Positions 8,921 through 17,493 of a stretch of DNA of 64,000 nt are shown here, piece by piece. The stretch spans positions 248,001 through 312,000 of the forward strand of contig CAVXDE010000025.1 of NCBI GenBank assembly GCA_963760435.1, given 5' to 3'. The stretch is from JAFAXD01 sp963760435 (GTDB taxonomy: Bacteria; Pseudomonadota; Alphaproteobacteria; Rhizobiales; Xanthobacteraceae). The stretch's first letter is position 1; the number at the start of each line of letters is the position of its first letter. The notes below the pieces were generated by a model. That model was given only the letters and a program-made list of their open reading frames with translations, did no database searches and was not told the origin of the DNA. A program made the position numbers and the translations under genes.

Positions 8921-9517
8921 ATGGCCCGGATGAAATTTCTCTGCGACGCCGACCGCTGCATCGAGTGCAACGCCTGCGTCACCGCCTGCAAGAACGAGAA
9001 CGAGGTGCCGTGGGGCATCAACCGCCGGCGCGTCGTCACGCTCGATGACGGCAAGCCCGGCGAGCGCTCGGTCTCGATGGCCTGTATGCACTGCACGGAT
9101 GCGCCGTGCGCGGCGGTGTGCCCGGTGAATTGCTTCTTCACCACCGCCGACAGCGTGGTGCTGCACTCGAAGGATCTATGCATCGGCTGCGGCTATTGCT
9201 TCTACGCCTGCCCGTTCGCGGCTCCGCAATATCCGCGCATCGGCAATTTCGGCACCCGCGGCAAGATGGACAAATGCACCTACTGCGCCGGCGGCCCGGA
9301 TGCGGCGAACACCGCTGAGAACTACGCCAAGTACGGCACCGACCGCCTGATCGAGGGCAAGCTGCCGCTGTGCGCCGAGATGTGCTCGACCAAATCGCTG
9401 CTCGCCGGCGACGGCGAGATCATCGCCGAGATCTACAAGACGCGCGTCGCCAAGCGCGGCTATGGCTCGGGCGCGTGGGGCTGGCAGACGGCTTACAAGG
9501 AAACGATCGCGTCCTGA
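8921..9517 (+). CDS. fdh3B: Formate dehydrogenase FDH3-type beta subunit (four [4Fe-4S] ferredoxin)
   Basis: 198 residues from ATG 8921, with an AAGGAGG site 9 nt upstream. Cysteine clusters are CIECNACVTACKNE, CMHCTDAPCAAVCPVNC, CIGCGYCFYACPF and CTYC with the later CAEMC, enough for four [4Fe-4S] clusters as in DmsB/FdnH-type subunits. It carries electrons from FDH alpha to the cytochrome b subunit. Unlike E. coli FdnH it has no C-terminal membrane helix, so it should be held by alpha and gamma. It is presumably co-exported with alpha, as it has no leader of its own. Confidence 0.93.
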   Translation: MARMKFLCDADRCIECNACVTACKNENEVPWGINRRRVVTLDDGKPGERSVSMACMHCTDAPCAAVCPVNCFFTTADSVVLHSKDLCIGCGYCFYACPFAAPQYPRIGNFGTRGKMDKCTYCAGGPDAANTAENYAKYGTDRLIEGKLPLCAEMCSTKSLLAGDGEIIAEIYKTRVAKRGYGSGAWGWQTAYKETIAS

Positions 9518-9558
9518 GCGGCACGAACACTCAAACAACAAGACAGGGAGGACACGCG

Positions 9559-10578
9559 GTGATCAACCTCCAGCGCATTCGCCTGGCGCTCGCCGCCATG
9601 TTGATGGTCATCATCGCCGGGCTCGCCTGCCCGGCCGTGGCGCAGGATCGCAATCCGGACGGCTCGGTGAACCCGACCGCGAGCGCCGTGAAGGAGCAGC
9701 AACTGCTGCAGCAATTGCAGATGATTCAAGGCCGCGTCTCGATCCCGGACACCCGAGCCGCGACCCTGGAGCAGCCGGCAGGGAGGGAATGGCGCGAATT
9801 CCGCACGGTCGCGCTGCGTTGGATCGGCGGCATCGCCATCCTCGGGATGCTGGCGATCCTGGTGATCTTCTATTTGATCCGCGGAATGGTGAAGATCGAG
9901 GCTGGCCGCTCCGGGCGAACCATCGTGCGCTTCAACGCGTTTGAGCGCGGCGTGCATTGGATGACGGCGACCTGTTTCATCATCCTGGCGATCTCCGGGC
10001 TCAACATTACGTTCGGCCGGCCGTTGTTGTTGCCGCTGCTCGGCGCCGACACGTTCACCGCCTGGTCGCAATGGGCCAAGTACGCGCACAACTTCCTGAG
10101 CTTCCCGTTCACCCTCGGCGTCGTGCTGATCTTCCTGATGTGGATCGCCGGCAATATCCCCAACCGCACCGACGTCGAGTGGCTCAAGCGCGGCGGCGGC
10201 ATCGTCGGCCACGACCATCCGCCGGCCTATCGGTTCAATGCCGGGCAGAAAATGGTCTACTGGATCGTGGTGATCGGCGGTGGCCTCGCGGCGGCGACCG
10301 GCTACCTGCTCCTGTTTCCGTTCTACACGACCAACATTGCCGGCATGCAGGCGGCCCAGATGGTGCACGCGGTGGTATCGCTGCTGTTCATCGCGGTCAT
10401 GATCGCCCACATCTACATCGGCACGATCGGCATGGAAGGCGCGTTCGAGGCGATGGGCACCGGCGACGTCGACGTGAACTGGGCGAAGGAGCATCACTCG
10501 CTCTGGCTCGAGCAGGAAGTCAAAGCCGGCCATGCGCCGAAACCGGGCGCGCAACCGGCCATCACCCCGGCAGAGTAG
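9559..10578 (+). CDS. fdhC: Formate dehydrogenase gamma subunit, cytochrome b561-type
   Basis: The start is GTG 9559, 5-6 nt after GGGAGGA; the longer reading from 9370 shadows the beta gene. The 339-residue product has an N-terminal Sec signal (LALAAMLMVIIAGLACPAVAQ) and a periplasmic segment, then hydrophobic helices near residues 90-112, 130-150, 170-190, 230-250 and 270-290. Candidate haem b histidines include FERGVHWM, KYAHNF, QMVHAV and IAHIYIG. It anchors the complex and passes electrons to quinone. It closes the structural fdhA-fdh3B-fdhC set. Confidence 0.92.
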   Translation: MINLQRIRLALAAMLMVIIAGLACPAVAQDRNPDGSVNPTASAVKEQQLLQQLQMIQGRVSIPDTRAATLEQPAGREWREFRTVALRWIGGIAILGMLAILVIFYLIRGMVKIEAGRSGRTIVRFNAFERGVHWMTATCFIILAISGLNITFGRPLLLPLLGADTFTAWSQWAKYAHNFLSFPFTLGVVLIFLMWIAGNIPNRTDVEWLKRGGGIVGHDHPPAYRFNAGQKMVYWIVVIGGGLAAATGYLLLFPFYTTNIAGMQAAQMVHAVVSLLFIAVMIAHIYIGTIGMEGAFEAMGTGDVDVNWAKEHHSLWLEQEVKAGHAPKPGAQPAITPAE

Positions 10579-10587
10579 CGGCGTGCT

Positions 10588-10739
10588 TACCCTCCCCCAT
10601 GTGGGGAGGGTCGGCTCCCGTAGCGCGTAGCGCGTAGGGAGACGGGGTGGGGGTAGTCGTGTTGCTTCGCGCCGCTTACCTTCAAACTCCGACCCCCACC
10701 CGGCGCTTCGCGCCGACCCTCCCCACAAGGGGGAGGGTA
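10588..10739. repeat. Long palindromic intergenic repeat, family A copy 1
   Basis: About 150 bp beginning TACCCTCCCCCATGTGGGGAG and ending CCCCACAAGGGGGAGGGTA. The outer arms pair with each other and each arm folds on itself. The internal GGCGCTTCGCGCC hairpin is shared with copies at 14329 and 22195. The element fills the gap between fdhC and mobB. It resembles the RIME/REP-like mosaic elements of Rhizobiales. Confidence 0.85.
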
Positions 10740-10754
10740 GAGCTATAAGGGCGC

Positions 10755-11303
10755 ATGCGTATCATCGGTCTCGCCGGCTGGAGCGGCGCGGGTAAAACGA
10801 CACTGCTCGCCAAGGCGCTGCCGCGCATCGTTGCGCGCGGACTGACCGTGTCGACGCTCAAGCACGCGCACCATTCGTTCGATCTCGATCAGCCGGGCAA
10901 GGATTCCCACACCCACCGGCTTGCCGGCGCGACCGAGGTGCTGATCGCCTCGGTCAACCGCTACGCGCTGATGCACGAGCTGCGCGGCGCACCGGAGCCG
11001 GCGCTCGCCGAACTGCTGGAGAAGCTCTCGCCGGTGGATCTGGTGGTGATCGAGGGCTTCAAGACGGCCCGCTATCCCAAGCTCGAGGTGTTCCGCGCCG
11101 AAGTCGGCAAGCCGGCGCTGCACCCCGATGATCCGTTCGTGGTCGGGATTGTCAGCGACACGGCGTTTCCGGCGAGCGGACGCCCGGTGGTCGCAATCGA
11201 CGACATCGACGCCGTGGTCGGCCTCATGTTGGAGCGCGCCGAACCGATTGCTCATGTTCTGGCGCGGGAAAAGACATGGGCCGCCCAGCAGCGCAGGGCC
11301 TAG
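10755..11303 (+). CDS. mobB: Molybdopterin-guanine dinucleotide biosynthesis adaptor MobB
   Basis: 182 residues from ATG 10755. The P-loop GWSGAGKTTLLAK lies at residues 8-20, followed by LKHAHHSFDLDQPGKDSHTH and VVIEGFK, both typical of MobB. MobB is a GTP-binding partner of MobA in attaching GMP to molybdopterin, making the bis-MGD needed by FDH alpha. It sits after the family A repeat and 3 nt before moeA, so mobB and moeA should be co-translated. The family's normal length is about 170 residues. Confidence 0.93.
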   Translation: MRIIGLAGWSGAGKTTLLAKALPRIVARGLTVSTLKHAHHSFDLDQPGKDSHTHRLAGATEVLIASVNRYALMHELRGAPEPALAELLEKLSPVDLVVIEGFKTARYPKLEVFRAEVGKPALHPDDPFVVGIVSDTAFPASGRPVVAIDDIDAVVGLMLERAEPIAHVLAREKTWAAQQRRA

Positions 11304-11306
11304 GCC

Positions 11307-12578
11307 ATGGCGCAACTGACTGACGATTGTTTTGCCTTCGCGGGTCCGCTGCTTCCGATCAGCGAGATGGAGCGGCTGATTGCCGAGCGCGTGACGCCGG
11401 TCTCTGAGGAAGAGCACGTCCCGCTCCGCGCCGCGCACGGGCGGGTGCTGGCGCACGATGTGATCGCCGGCACCGACCTTCCGCCGTTCGACAATTCGGC
11501 CGTCGATGGCTTTGCGGTGCGCAGCCAGGATCTCGATCCTGCGGCGGAGACCAGGCTCAAGGTCGTGGACCGCATCACCGCGGGGCACCGATCACAGACT
11601 CCGTTGAACCCCGGTCAGGCAGCGCGGATCTTCACCGGCGCGCCGATGCCGGACGGTGCCGACACCGTGTTCATGCAGGAGGATTGCCGCGTCGAGGGCG
11701 ACCTCGTGCTGCTGCCGCCGGGGCTCAAGCCGGGGTCGAACCGCCGGCTCGCCGGCGAGGACGTGCGCAGTGGCAGCGTTATTTTGCCGGCCGGCCGGCG
11801 GCTCGCCGCGCAGCATCTCGCGCTTGCGGCCGCGGTGGGCTTGACCGAGTTGCCGGTGCGCCGGCGCGTGCGGGTCGCGATCTTCTCGACCGGAGATGAA
11901 ATCGTCGAGCCAGGATCAGCGCGGCCGGGGCCGGCTTTGTTTGATGCCAACCGGTTTCTACTCGACGGGTTGTTGGAGCGGTTGGGAGCGCAGGTAACCG
12001 ACCTCGGCATTCTGCCGGACGAGCCCGCGACCCTGGCCGCAGCGCTCAAAACGGCGGCCGCGGATCACGATCTGGTGCTGACCTCCGGAGGCGTCTCGAC
12101 CGGCGAGGCCGACCACGTTCGCGATGCGGTCGAGGCGATCGGCCGGCTCGTGTTCTGGCGCGTCGGCATCAAGCCGGGGCGGCCGGTCGCGATGGCGGTG
12201 ATCTCGGCGGGAGCAAATACGAGCGCCGCGTTCGTCGGCTTGCCCGGCAATCCCGCCGCGGTGTTTGTTACCTTCGTGCGCGTGGTGCGGCCGTTGCTGC
12301 TGCGCCTGGCCGGCGCTCTGGCCGAGCCGCTGCTGGCGATGCCGGTGCGCGCGGGCTTCGCCTACAAGAAACGCAAGGACCGCCGCGAATATGTACGGGT
12401 GACCCTGCGATCGACGCCCGCCGGGGAGATCGAAGCGGTCAAATACCCGAAAGACGGCGCCGGGATCATCACATCGCTGACGGACACCGACGGCTTGGTC
12501 GAACTCGGCGAGGACGTCACCGCGGTGGCGCCCGGCACCACGGTCGGTTTTCTCTCCTACGCGGCGCTTACGAATTGA
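11307..12578 (+). CDS. moeA: Molybdopterin molybdenumtransferase MoeA
   Basis: 423 residues from ATG 11307, the usual size. MoeA inserts molybdate into adenylylated molybdopterin. Visible motifs are LPPFDNSAVDGFAV, the region GDEIVEPG, the catalytic-domain motif TSGGVSTGEADHV and GLPGNPAAVFVTF. The gene directly follows mobB and supplies cofactor for the upstream formate dehydrogenase. Its 3' end overlaps the stop of a short antisense gene by 11 bp. No truncation is seen. Confidence 0.94.
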   Translation: MAQLTDDCFAFAGPLLPISEMERLIAERVTPVSEEEHVPLRAAHGRVLAHDVIAGTDLPPFDNSAVDGFAVRSQDLDPAAETRLKVVDRITAGHRSQTPLNPGQAARIFTGAPMPDGADTVFMQEDCRVEGDLVLLPPGLKPGSNRRLAGEDVRSGSVILPAGRRLAAQHLALAAAVGLTELPVRRRVRVAIFSTGDEIVEPGSARPGPALFDANRFLLDGLLERLGAQVTDLGILPDEPATLAAALKTAAADHDLVLTSGGVSTGEADHVRDAVEAIGRLVFWRVGIKPGRPVAMAVISAGANTSAAFVGLPGNPAAVFVTFVRVVRPLLLRLAGALAEPLLAMPVRAGFAYKKRKDRREYVRVTLRSTPAGEIEAVKYPKDGAGIITSLTDTDGLVELGEDVTAVAPGTTVGFLSYAALTN

Positions 12579-12696
12579 GCCGCACGGCGCTCGAGCTGAA
12601 TGCTTCCGCCACCGGCTCCTGGATCGCGCTCAGGGCGTAGTAGCCGCCGATCGCGAGTATCAGAGCGATGACGCAGGCGATGAAAAAGGCGCGCAT
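12568..12696 (-). CDS. Small single-helix membrane protein, 42 residues
   Basis: A short reading frame from ATG 12696 (MRAFFIACVIALILAIGGY) to TAA 12568-12570, with a GGGAGGGA ribosome site 6 nt upstream. Residues 4-22 form one hydrophobic helix, followed by a short polar tail (IQEPVAEAFSSSAVRLNS). Similar tiny one-helix proteins with an 'EP.A.AF...AVRL' tail are common in Bradyrhizobium-like genomes by my recollection. It lies between the convergent moeA and mobA. No function can be assigned. Confidence 0.7.
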   Translation of the reverse strand: MRAFFIACVIALILAIGGYYALSAIQEPVAEAFSSSAVRLNS

Positions 12697-12774
12697 GGCT
12701 TCGTCCCTCCCGCTGTACCCTCAGCCACTATAGTCATCAACAATACAACAAACACTATTCAACACTGACGCAGG

Positions 12775-13407
12775 TCACGCATTCGCATGCTGCTTTGCAA
12801 CACGATCCGCCGTCGCGACATCATCCGGCGTATTCACGTTGAAGAACGGATCTATCGGCTGGTCGGGCCACGACGCGATCGCAACCCCGTGCCGGGCGGT
12901 CCAGATCTCGATCTTGCGCAGGTCCTCCACCGTCAGCGCCTGGCGCAGGTCATCGCGCAGGTCCACCCGCCACAGACCAACCACCGGGTGACGCCACTCG
13001 CCTGAACGCGCGCAGGCGAGCGGGGTCCCGGCTTCGACGCGCGTCGCATGCAGCCGATTCACAAGGTTGGCCGGCAGGAACGGACAGTCACCGGGCACGC
13101 TGACAACCCATTCGGTTCCGGGCGCGTGCGCGGCGGCCCAGTCGAGCCCGGCCAGAATGCCCGCGAGCGGGCCGGCGAAATCCGGAACGCTGTCGGCAAT
13201 CACCGGCAAGCCGTAGCGCGCAAAGCGCGCCGGGTCGCCATTGGCGTTGAGGATGATCGGCGCGCAGCGGCCGCGCAGGACGGCGAGCACGCGGTCGAGT
13301 ATCGCCTCCCCGCCGATGCGGATGAGCGCCTTGTCGCGGCCGCCCATGCGGCGCGCCAGCCCGCCCGCCAACACCAGTCCGACCGTGCGCGGCTGTTCAG
13401 TCGTCAT
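12775..13407 (-). CDS. mobA: Molybdenum cofactor guanylyltransferase MobA
   Basis: The start is ATG 13407 (MTTEQPRTVGLVLAGGLAR); a longer reading to 13515 lies inside fdhD and is rejected. The 210-residue product has the nucleotidyltransferase motif LAGGLARRMGGRDKAL near residues 13-28 and the metal-binding VPGDCPFLP segment. It transfers GMP from GTP to Mo-molybdopterin to form MGD. The 5' end overlaps the fdhD stop by 11 bp, so fdhD-mobA is a two-gene minus-strand operon. It completes the MGD pathway with mobB on the opposite strand. Confidence 0.93.
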   Translation of the reverse strand: MTTEQPRTVGLVLAGGLARRMGGRDKALIRIGGEAILDRVLAVLRGRCAPIILNANGDPARFARYGLPVIADSVPDFAGPLAGILAGLDWAAAHAPGTEWVVSVPGDCPFLPANLVNRLHATRVEAGTPLACARSGEWRHPVVGLWRVDLRDDLRQALTVEDLRKIEIWTARHGVAIASWPDQPIDPFFNVNTPDDVATADRVAKQHANA

Positions 13408-14281
13408 ACACGGCGGCCTTGCGCCGATGCTTGGCGCTCTCGTCGTCCACGTAGGCGAGATCCTGATCGAACACGATCCGGCTTTCGCCGGCGAGCGCGA
13501 CGAAGCGCTTGCCACGGGCGCGCCCGATCAACGTGAGGTTCGCCTTGCGGGCAAGCTCGACGCCCCAGGCGGTGAAGCCCGAGCGCGAGATCAGGATCGG
13601 AATGCCCATGCGCACGCACTTGATCACCATCTCGGAGGTGAGCCGGCCGGTGGTGTAGAAGATCTTGTCGTCCGCACGAACCTGGTGGCGAAACATCCAG
13701 CCGGCGATCTTGTCGACCGCATTGTGGCGGCCGACGTCTTCCATGTAGACCAACGGCTGGTCTGCGCGCGCGAGCACGCAGCCGTGGATGGCGCCGGCTT
13801 CCAGGTAGAGCGACGGCGTGGTGTTGATCACGTTGGTCAGGCGGTAGAGCCATGACGTGCGCAGCTCGACGTCGGGCAGGCGCGCCTGCTCGATCACGTC
13901 CATGAGATCGCCGAACACTGTGCCCTGCGCACAGCCCGAGGTCTGAACCTTCTTCTTGAGTTTCTGCTCGTAGTCGGTGGCGCGCTCGGTGCGAACCACG
14001 ACGACGGACAGTTCGTCGTCGTAATCGACGCCGGTCACCTCATCGTCGACGCGCAGCATGTTCTGATTGAGCAGATAGCCGAGCGCCAGATAGTCCGGAT
14101 AGTCGTTGATGGTCATCGCCGTCACGATCTCCTGACTGTTGAGGAAGATCGTGAGCGGTTGCTCAACCGTGACCGAAGTGGTGATCGGCGCGCCGGTCTG
14201 ATCGACGCCGGTCACGCGCTCGGTGAGCCGCGGATCCTGCGGATCGGGACGGATCAGATACTCGTCTGCCGGACTGCCCAT
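13397..14281 (-). CDS. fdhD: Formate dehydrogenase sulfurtransferase FdhD
   Basis: 294 residues from ATG 14281; a TTG at 14293 is a less likely start. FdhD passes sulfur from a cysteine desulfurase to the Mo-bis-MGD cofactor, which FDH needs for activity. The motif SGCAQGTVFGD supplies the conserved Cys region (one Cys here, compared with the CxxC of E. coli FdhD). VYMEDVGRHNAVDKIAG and TTGRLTSEMVIK are FdhD signatures. Its position beside mobA in an FDH locus agrees. It is cytoplasmic. Confidence 0.94.
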   Translation of the reverse strand: MGSPADEYLIRPDPQDPRLTERVTGVDQTGAPITTSVTVEQPLTIFLNSQEIVTAMTINDYPDYLALGYLLNQNMLRVDDEVTGVDYDDELSVVVVRTERATDYEQKLKKKVQTSGCAQGTVFGDLMDVIEQARLPDVELRTSWLYRLTNVINTTPSLYLEAGAIHGCVLARADQPLVYMEDVGRHNAVDKIAGWMFRHQVRADDKIFYTTGRLTSEMVIKCVRMGIPILISRSGFTAWGVELARKANLTLIGRARGKRFVALAGESRIVFDQDLAYVDDESAKHRRKAAVYDD

Positions 14282-14328
14282 GCCCTGGCACAATGTGGTG
14301 TCAGGGCCCGGTTTTCAAGGGAGGGCGC

Positions 14329-14478
14329 TTACCTCTCCCCGCTTGCGGGGAGAGGTCGACTTTCGAGCGCAGCGAAGAAAGGCGGGTGAGGGGGCGCTTC
14401 CACAAGCTCAGAGCGCGCGGAGAGGCCCCCTCACCCGGCGCTTCGCGCCGACCTCTCCCCGCAAGCGGGGAGAGGTAA
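14329..14478. repeat. Long palindromic intergenic repeat, family A copy 2
   Basis: About 150 bp starting TTACCTCTCCCCGCTTGCGGG and ending GCAAGCGGGGAGAGGTAAA. The terminal arms are inverted repeats of each other, and the internal CCCGGCGCTTCGCGCCGACCT core matches copies 1 and 3. It occupies most of the space between the fdhD start and the end of the asparaginase-like gene. The arm sequence differs (CCTCTCCCC for CCCTCCCCC), so it is a subfamily variant. Confidence 0.85.
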
Positions 14479-14511
14479 AGAACCTCCCGGCCCTGCTGCC
14501 ATCCAGTAACT

Positions 14512-16215
14512 TCAATGCGTATCGAAAATCTCCTGATACTTGGCCACGGCCGCCTTCACCGCCGCGACCTCCTGCGGGGTCGGGTTGGCCGGGTCCTTCG
14601 CGGGTGGGTAGCTGCCGAACTTCAGGAGGCAGGCCATCAGCAGGAAGCGCGCCTTGGTGGCCGTGAGGTTCGAGCCCGCGATCTGGAACTCGTGCGGGTC
14701 GGCAAACCCTTCCGGCGCGTTGCGGCCGACCTTGGCCACCGGGATGCCGCTGAACGCCGCACGGACCATCAGATTGTGCCGCGCCGTGGAGGGGAGCGAC
14801 CCGTAGGGAACCAGGCCTTCGATCACAAAGCCGGCGAGGCGCCCCATGGCGAGCTTGTGCTCGATCGAAGCGATCATGTCGACCTCGAGCTCGGGATCGT
14901 CGCCGAAGTCGATGCCGCAATAGCTGCCGTCCTTCATGATGGAGACGACCGGGATCGCGTCGGCCAGCAGCTTGCCGCTCGCGTCCTTCACCGGAACGTC
15001 GACCAGCTCGATTCCGCCAGCGGACTTGCGCGCCGCTTTGACGCTCGGCGGCAGCACGGTGAGCCTGACCTCGGATTTGTAGGTGTGTTTGTAGGCCGGC
15101 AGGTAGGTGAGATACATCGCGCCGCGATGGGTGATCTGACCGATGATGCCGCCGTGGCCGCCGGTCGCCACATAGCCGCCCGGCCGCGCGTCGACCTTGG
15201 CGACCTCGCGCGCGGCGAAGAATTGCTGCTCCTGAAGGACGATGGTGCCGCAGCGGTTGCGGCCCTGCTCGTCGGCCCAAACACGCGACGTAATGAACCT
15301 CACCGAGTCGATGATGTTCGCGGGCCCATCGGCGCTAACTTGCCCCTGTGGGCGCTGGGCGGCGTTGCCGCAGATCGGCCGCGTGGTATCGATCAACAAA
15401 TTGAACCAGTACGCGGTCTCCTCGACCTGCGGACTGCCCTGGGTCCAGATCACGCCGTCATACTGGCCGCTCGACATCAGCGCCTGCATGTCGTTCGTCA
15501 CTTTGGCGAGCATCGGCCGCTGCGGGGCGAACGCCAGGTGATAGGGCTTGTAGGGATAGAAATCGACGCCGCGCACTTCCGGCGGGATGTCGCCTTCGCC
15601 CTTGTCGGTGCGCAGGTGCGCCGGCAGTCCCTTGGTGTAGCCGCTCGGCGGCGCACCGCGGTAAAAGTCGACGGTGGCAAGCTGCGAGATCGCGCTCGCC
15701 ATGCCGTCGACGCCGATGGAGAAGCGGTCGATCTCCTCGAAGCTGCGCGATCCGTCCGGGAAGAAACCCTGGCGCGCTTTCTCGATCGGAGCGCCGGGGC
15801 TCGCGCATTCTTCGTCCCAGGGATTGCCGTCGGCCTGGATCGCCATGTAGGGCAGCGGATAGAGGCCGTCCTCCGGGTTCAGCGCGACCTCATAGACCGG
15901 CTTGTCGTCGGGGCTCTGGCGCGTTTTGCTGAACGTGCCGCTCTTGCCGACATAGCCGTCCGGCGGCGCGTAAAGCTCAGCCGCATCGGCCTCGAGCGGA
16001 TGCGCCGAGAACTGCTCCACGTAGACCGTCGCCGGCGCTGCGAGGCGCTGCGCGCGCAGGCCATCAAACACTGGGATTGATCCGTCCGGATTCTTGCGCG
16101 GCGGCAGCCCGTATTTGAGGCGTGCTTTGTTTGATGTGACGAGCGGCGGCGTGTTCTGAATGGTCGCCGTTGAACCCGCCAAATGCGCAATGCGCGCCTT
16201 GGGTTTTTGACTCAT
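14512..16215 (-). CDS. Asparaginase-like protein with altered catalytic motif
   Basis: 567 residues from ATG 16215, after an AGAGGC site. The second half aligns by eye with type I/II asparaginases. QGSPQVEETAYWFNL corresponds to HGTDTMEETAYFLDL of E. coli AnsB, SADGPANIIDSV to SADGPFNLYNAV, REVAKVDA to the DVTKTN Lys loop, and YLPAYKHTY to QRTPARKHT. The catalytic Thr-Asp of AnsB (T89, D90) is Ser-Pro here, while the Lys is kept. About 220 extra N-terminal residues are unlike classical asparaginases. It lies 22 nt after the acetamidase stop in the same operon. It may be a non-canonical amidohydrolase or a binding protein; activity is uncertain. Confidence 0.7.
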   Translation of the reverse strand: MSQKPKARIAHLAGSTATIQNTPPLVTSNKARLKYGLPPRKNPDGSIPVFDGLRAQRLAAPATVYVEQFSAHPLEADAAELYAPPDGYVGKSGTFSKTRQSPDDKPVYEVALNPEDGLYPLPYMAIQADGNPWDEECASPGAPIEKARQGFFPDGSRSFEEIDRFSIGVDGMASAISQLATVDFYRGAPPSGYTKGLPAHLRTDKGEGDIPPEVRGVDFYPYKPYHLAFAPQRPMLAKVTNDMQALMSSGQYDGVIWTQGSPQVEETAYWFNLLIDTTRPICGNAAQRPQGQVSADGPANIIDSVRFITSRVWADEQGRNRCGTIVLQEQQFFAAREVAKVDARPGGYVATGGHGGIIGQITHRGAMYLTYLPAYKHTYKSEVRLTVLPPSVKAARKSAGGIELVDVPVKDASGKLLADAIPVVSIMKDGSYCGIDFGDDPELEVDMIASIEHKLAMGRLAGFVIEGLVPYGSLPSTARHNLMVRAAFSGIPVAKVGRNAPEGFADPHEFQIAGSNLTATKARFLLMACLLKFGSYPPAKDPANPTPQEVAAVKAAVAKYQEIFDTH

Positions 16216-16237
16216 GGACTTTGCCTCTGATGACGAA

Positions 16238-17191
16238 TTACTGAACACTGGTCGGATGCACGATCGACTTCGCGATCATCACGTGGATGCCCTTGGAGCC
16301 GTTCACAACCTGGGTGACGCGCACATCGGCGGCGAGACTGCAAAGCGTGTAGGCATCCTCGCGCGACAAGTTGGCTTTCTCGCCAAGCAGCACCAGCATG
16401 TCGCGCAGCGCCATGACGGTGCACTGATCGAGGTCCGGGTCCATCCCCATGGTGATGTAGTGGGTCGCGGTTTCGGCACGCGGATAGGTGAAGCGCAGGT
16501 CGTTGCGGGCGATGAACTGGAAGCGGCCCTGTAACGACGTCTCGATGGCGGTGACGCAAACCTCGCCGTCACCCTGAGCCCCATGGCCGTCGCCACAGGA
16601 GAACAGCGCGCCTTCGCGGAACACCGGGAGATAAAGCGTGGCGCCGGCGCCGAGCTCTTTATTATCCAGGTTGCCGCCCATGGCGCGTGGGATACTCGAC
16701 GTGATGCGTCCCCACGGCATCGGTGGCGCCACCCCCATGATGCCGAAGAACGGATCAAGCTTGAGCTCGAGCCCCCAGGCCATGGTGCCGACCATACGGG
16801 CTTTGTCGAGCGGGATGATGATGCCGCGCGGCTCGTCGAAGTCATCCGGCAGCGCTCCGGCGAGCGGGCGGATGATATTGTGGCCCCAATCCTGGCGCAG
16901 CTGTACGTCCAGGACCCGCACCTCGAGGATATGCCCTGGTGTGGCGTCTTCGACAAAGATCGGGCCGGTCAGGATATGCGGCCCCGGGCCGCGCTCGCTG
17001 CGCGCATGGATCTCCTTCAGCTCGGGCGGAATGTGAAACTTCGCCGGATCGGGCATGAGGTCGGGCGCCCCCGACACGCAATCGACCGTGACTTCGTCGC
17101 CGCTCTTCACGGAGAGCACCGGCTTGAGCTTAGGATCAAAAAATCCCCAATGGCAGGTCTCGGGGCCAGCTTTGAGATGGTGGTGGGTCAC
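16238..17191 (-). CDS. Acetamidase/formamidase family protein
   Basis: GTG 17191 is chosen because GAGGAG lies 6 nt upstream; this gives 317 residues. Family signatures include the opening HHHLKAGPETCHWGFFDP, the GHILEVRVLDV strand, GGNLDNKELGAGATLYLPV and FSCGDGHGAQGDGEVC, typical of FmdA/AmdA enzymes that hydrolyse formamide or acetamide to ammonia and the acid. It is cytoplasmic, with no leader. It is the first gene of a minus-strand pair with the asparaginase-like gene and is divergent from an ABC transporter. Formamide hydrolysis would yield formate, a possible link to the nearby FDH, but that is inference. Confidence 0.9.
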   Translation of the reverse strand: MTHHHLKAGPETCHWGFFDPKLKPVLSVKSGDEVTVDCVSGAPDLMPDPAKFHIPPELKEIHARSERGPGPHILTGPIFVEDATPGHILEVRVLDVQLRQDWGHNIIRPLAGALPDDFDEPRGIIIPLDKARMVGTMAWGLELKLDPFFGIMGVAPPMPWGRITSSIPRAMGGNLDNKELGAGATLYLPVFREGALFSCGDGHGAQGDGEVCVTAIETSLQGRFQFIARNDLRFTYPRAETATHYITMGMDPDLDQCTVMALRDMLVLLGEKANLSREDAYTLCSLAADVRVTQVVNGSKGIHVMIAKSIVHPTSVQ

Positions 17192-17435
17192 CGCGGACTC
17201 CTCACATGGAACATGACCGGGCAGGCGCTGGCTTAAGTTTATGCAAGTCGATCTTTGCCTAGCAATGCCGCGTGACGCAGAAATGTTGAGCATTGGACCG
17301 GGGCGCACGCTCAGAGTTTGTTGCGAAATACAATTGAATTCAAGCAGCTAAACTGGCTCGGATAGTTCTTGGGCGACGACCGGTGGACTTGACCAAAATA
17401 GTATCAGCAACTGCGCCCGGTTTCTTTGCGGCGAC

Positions 17436-17450
17436 TGGCACCGGCCTTGC
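17436..17450 (+). promoter_or_regulatory. Predicted sigma-54 (RpoN) promoter for the ABC transporter operon
   Basis: TGGCAC-CGGCC-TTGC, followed by A, matches the RpoN -24/-12 consensus (TGGCAC-N5-TTGCA) at every position with the required 10-nt gap between GG and GC. Transcription would begin near 17462, leaving about 30 nt of leader to the GTG start at 17494 with its GGAGGT site at 17480-17485. It lies in the roughly 300-bp gap (17192-17493) between the divergent acetamidase and binding-protein genes. No clear NtrC palindrome was found there by eye. Confidence 0.65.
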
Positions 17451-17493
17451 AGCGCGGCATCCGTCTCGATCCACATTTCGGAGGTATGGCGCG

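Noticed and set aside
17192..17435. NtrC or NifA enhancer sites upstream of the sigma-54 promoter
   Set aside because: Short TGC...GCA and TGT...ACA pairs occur, but none has the correct spacing.
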